Below the pieces are notes generated by a model. That model was not told the DNA's origin, searched no databases, and saw nothing but the letters and a program-made list of their open reading frames with translations. A DNA stretch of 16,135 bases from Betaproteobacteria bacterium RBG_16_58_11 (GTDB taxonomy: Bacteria > Pseudomonadota > Gammaproteobacteria > Burkholderiales > Thiobacteraceae), in the NCBI GenBank assembly GCA_001770235.1, contig MEQN01000083.1:4720-20854 (forward strand). Reading direction: 5' to 3'. This document shows, in pieces, positions 13,934 through 16,135 of this stretch; the first letter of the stretch is position 1; the number at the start of each line of letters is the position of its first letter. The position numbers and the translations under genes are program-made.

Positions 13934-13992
13934 CTGCACCAAATCAAAACGCCCCGGATGGGATACCCTCCGGGGCGTTGCTTTTGGTGCAG
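13934..13992. terminator. Two-tier bidirectional terminator between rpsU and the PhnD-like gene
   Basis: The inner stem pairs CGCCCCGGA (13950-13958) with TCCGGGGCG (13969-13977), and TTGCTTTT follows for rpsU. On the minus strand the same stem is followed by TTTTGATTT, a better T-run for the PhnD-like gene. An outer 10-bp stem pairs CTGCACCAAA (13934-13943) with TTTGGTGCAG (13983-13992), so the whole 59 bases can fold as one long hairpin with a small internal loop. Confidence 0.85.
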
Positions 13993-13993
13993 A

Positions 13994-14845
13994 CTATTTG
14001 GCGACGGGCGCCTGGAACGGCGCGACCAGCTTGCGGATCGTGTCGTAGTCCTTGTCTTCCGCCACCACGAAGCCGTCATAGGCCGGGTCCAATTCTTTCA
14101 GGATGGCTTTTCCTTCCGGCGTATCGGCTTTGAGCTCGAGGAAGGCGGCGCGCAGCTTCTTCTCCGTTTCCGCCGGCAGCCGTTCGCTCACCGCGAACAC
14201 ATAAGACGTGAGCGGCGGCGAGGTGTGAATCTTGCGCAAGCCCTGCGGTGCAAATTTCTCGAAACTCGTGTCCTTTAAAATGCCGGCGTCGAAATCTTTG
14301 TTGAGCACCGCTTTGGCGATATTGTCGTAGTGCTTAAGGAAGCTGTATTTGGAAAATTCCTCCAGCTTTACGCCGCCGCCCACCACCACCGCGCGTTGCA
14401 ATATCGCTTTTTCATCCCCCAATGCAAATGACTTGCCCTTGAGATCGGCCATGGTTTGAATCGGGCTGTCTTGGCGCACTGCGATCACCAGATTGAATGT
14501 GTCCTTGCCATGGGTGAGGGGCGAGACCAGCGCGCGGGCTCTATATTTATCATGCGCCTCGACGAAGGCCACCGGCGTGAGATAGGCAATTTGGGTGAAA
14601 TCCTTGCCCAGTTCATTCACCGCCGAACCGAGGTTGGGCGAGGCGCGGAACGAAATTTTGACGCCGGTTTTCTTGCTCAAATAAGCGGTCAAGGGGGTGA
14701 GCCGCTGCACCATCGCCGCCGGTACATCCATCGCGACGGAGCCCAGGTAGAGCTCTTCGGCGCTTGGCGGCGCGGCGTGCGCGGGGGCGGTCAGCAGCCC
14801 CAGGGCGGTAAGAAAAATCAAGCTTCGTGTGAGCAAGTGTTTCAT
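13994..14845 (-). CDS. PhnD-like phosphate/phosphonate-type periplasmic binding protein
   Basis: This 283-residue protein has a signal peptide (MKHLLTRSLIFLTALGLLTA, then PAHA, cut near residue 24). The mature part has the type II periplasmic-binding fold of the PhnD family: YLGSVAMDVPAAMVQRLTPL at the start, a segment ADLKGKSFALGD in the first hinge region, and YDNIAKAVLNKDFDAGILKD in the second lobe. PhnD relatives bind phosphonate, phosphite or phosphate, but this family also includes sensory proteins. No ABC permease or ATPase gene is visible. AGAGGAA lies about six bases before the ATG. The gene starts 20 bases after the stop of a membrane diguanylate cyclase on the same strand, so a role as ligand sensor for that cyclase is more likely than transport. 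The ligand is unknown. Confidence 0.88.
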   Translation of the reverse strand: MKHLLTRSLIFLTALGLLTAPAHAAPPSAEELYLGSVAMDVPAAMVQRLTPLTAYLSKKTGVKISFRASPNLGSAVNELGKDFTQIAYLTPVAFVEAHDKYRARALVSPLTHGKDTFNLVIAVRQDSPIQTMADLKGKSFALGDEKAILQRAVVVGGGVKLEEFSKYSFLKHYDNIAKAVLNKDFDAGILKDTSFEKFAPQGLRKIHTSPPLTSYVFAVSERLPAETEKKLRAAFLELKADTPEGKAILKELDPAYDGFVVAEDKDYDTIRKLVAPFQAPVAK

Positions 14846-14865
14846 GCTGTTTCCTCTTTCATCAT

Positions 14866-16135
14866 TTAGACAGATTTGAGCTTTTCATGCGGCTGGGTAT
14901 CGAATGGGTGGGCGACCACCTGGTTGCGGCCGAGGCGTTTGGCTTCATACAGCGCCTCGTCCGCCGCGCCGTAGAGCGCCTCGATGCTGTGGATGTCGTC
15001 GCGATTGCACGCCACGCCAATGGATAAGCTGACGGTCACTTCATGATCATGAAACGTGAAGGGCATGCCGCGCAGCATGGCCAGGAGTGAAGTCGCGAAC
15101 AGAATGCCCTCCTCGCGCTGGGTGCGATAGAGCAGGAAGGCGAATTCATCGCCGCCGAGGCGCGCCGAGATATCCGTTTCGCGGGTGCGCGATTTGAAGG
15201 CGCGCGCCAGGGCTTGCAGCACGGTGTCGCCGGCGGCGTGGCCGTAGGTATCGTTGATCTGCTTGAAAAAATCCACGTCGAGCAGGATCAGGCAAATCGG
15301 TTCGTTGAAGCGCTGCGCGCGCGCAAACGTGGCCGCCAGATTGTCATCGAAATAGCGCCGGTTTCTCAGATCGGTCAGGCTATCGGTGACCGCCAGCTTC
15401 TCCAGCAGGGTCAGGGCTTTTTCCAGGTCCTGGGTGCGGTTTTCCAGTTCCAGTGAGCGCTGTTGCAGTTGATCGTTGGTTTTCATCAGTGCGCTACCGG
15501 CAAGATCAATTTTTTCGCGCAAGCGCAGGTGGGCTTCAAATACCTTCTGATTCAAATTGTTGAAAATGCGCGCTAGATCCCCAATTTCGTCGCTGCTGCG
15601 TATATCTAATGCTTCGGGCAACAATGCATCGTTGCTGTTGAGAATATTTTTCATATGCTCGCTGATAAGTGCAATTGGTTTCACGATCACGCGCGAGGCG
15701 CCGAAGTAGATCAACAAGCCGAGAAACAGGCCAAAGAAAGCCTGCTCCAGGATCACATCGCGATAGGTGCGATTGATTTCCGCCTCCATGTGCGCGAGGG
15801 AGATTTGCAAATCGACCTTGCCGATCTGTTCCGATGAGAAAAGCACCGGGGATTCGAACGACAAGGTCGCCTGGTCGGGCAAGCTGGGCTTATTGCGCGA
15901 CACCATCACCTTGCCGTCGCGGTTGCGGATAATCACGTGCTGCACGTCTTGCTGCTGCACGATGCGCTCGGCGAGCGACTCCATATTGCTGTAATCGTAG
16001 CCGACCAACAGATTGGCGACCGCCTCCGCGACCATGGACGCGCGCTCCTGGCCGGAGCGGCGCATTTCCTCGGTGATGCGCTGTTTCTCGGTATGTACGC
16101 GGAAAGCGCCAATCACGGTGAAGGCGAACAAGATA
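14866..16135 (-). CDS. Membrane diguanylate cyclase (HAMP-GGDEF), 5' end outside window
   Basis: The frame is open to the window edge; about 422 residues are visible and the first codons lie outside. The visible start (LFAFTVIG) is the end of a membrane helix. Then come about 115 periplasmic residues, a second membrane helix (about 127-147, residues counted from the codon at 16131), a HAMP domain (148-200), a coiled coil (200-247) and a GGDEF domain (about 248-408). GGDEF (326-330) is intact, Asp285 is the likely second metal ligand, and RETD (317-320), five residues before GGDEF, is the inhibitory I-site. It should make c-di-GMP from two GTP and be product-inhibited. The small periplasmic domain is unassigned. 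The PhnD-like gene follows by 20 bases. Confidence 0.93.
   Translation of the reverse strand, partial: ILFAFTVIGAFRVHTEKQRITEEMRRSGQERASMVAEAVANLLVGYDYSNMESLAERIVQQQDVQHVIIRNRDGKVMVSRNKPSLPDQATLSFESPVLFSSEQIGKVDLQISLAHMEAEINRTYRDVILEQAFFGLFLGLLIYFGASRVIVKPIALISEHMKNILNSNDALLPEALDIRSSDEIGDLARIFNNLNQKVFEAHLRLREKIDLAGSALMKTNDQLQQRSLELENRTQDLEKALTLLEKLAVTDSLTDLRNRRYFDDNLAATFARAQRFNEPICLILLDVDFFKQINDTYGHAAGDTVLQALARAFKSRTRETDISARLGGDEFAFLLYRTQREEGILFATSLLAMLRGMPFTFHDHEVTVSLSIGVACNRDDIHSIEALYGAADEALYEAKRLGRNQVVAHPFDTQPHEKLKSV

Overview
The window looks like chromosome of a motile betaproteobacterium, most likely near the Nitrosomonadales/Gallionellales. This is inferred from protein style, GC of roughly 60% in most genes, and gene neighbourhoods; no 16S or other marker gene is present. 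There are 18 supported protein-coding genes, two of them cut by the window edges. I saw no tRNA, rRNA, CRISPR array, transposase or phage module. No gap between genes exceeds 300 bases; the longest is 3745-3993.

Layout. (1) 1-1393, plus strand: the end of glcE and all of glcF, two subunits of glycolate oxidase. (2) 1381-1439: a short palindromic dispersed repeat that supplies the glcF stop codon; an inverted, longer copy lies at 5926-6041. (3) 1447-3744, minus strand: a chemoreceptor with a C-terminal PilZ domain, preceded by a near-consensus sigma-28 (FliA) promoter, then mobA. (4) 3994-5912, plus strand: rpsP-rimM-trmD-rplS, the classical S16/L19 operon, in which trmD seems to start at an AUU codon; a strong terminator follows at 6061-6095. 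(5) 6115-8896, plus strand: an exported helical-repeat protein, an Ogt-type DNA alkyl-cysteine methyltransferase and XerD. (6) folB (minus) diverges from plsY (plus); plsY is followed by a coiled-coil membrane protein. (7) 10832-12517: an AT-richer accessory pair, a Crp/Fnr-type regulator and a probable lipoprotein of the metallo-beta-lactamase fold. (8) tsaD (minus) diverges from rpsU (plus). (9) 13994-16135, minus strand: a membrane diguanylate cyclase (5' end outside the window) followed by a PhnD-like periplasmic binding protein, probably one operon.

How the genes work together. Most are housekeeping: ribosome and tRNA modification, folate, phospholipid and molybdenum-cofactor synthesis, DNA repair and chromosome-dimer resolution. 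The less ordinary theme is cyclic-di-GMP signalling. One end carries a cyclase apparently paired with a periplasmic binding protein, and the other carries a flagellar-regulon chemoreceptor with an intact c-di-GMP-binding PilZ motif. A functional link between the two is inference only. I did not find a clearly new defence or mobile system. The points most worth checking are the PilZ chemoreceptor and its promoter, the binding protein-cyclase pair, the AUU start of trmD, and the dispersed repeat.
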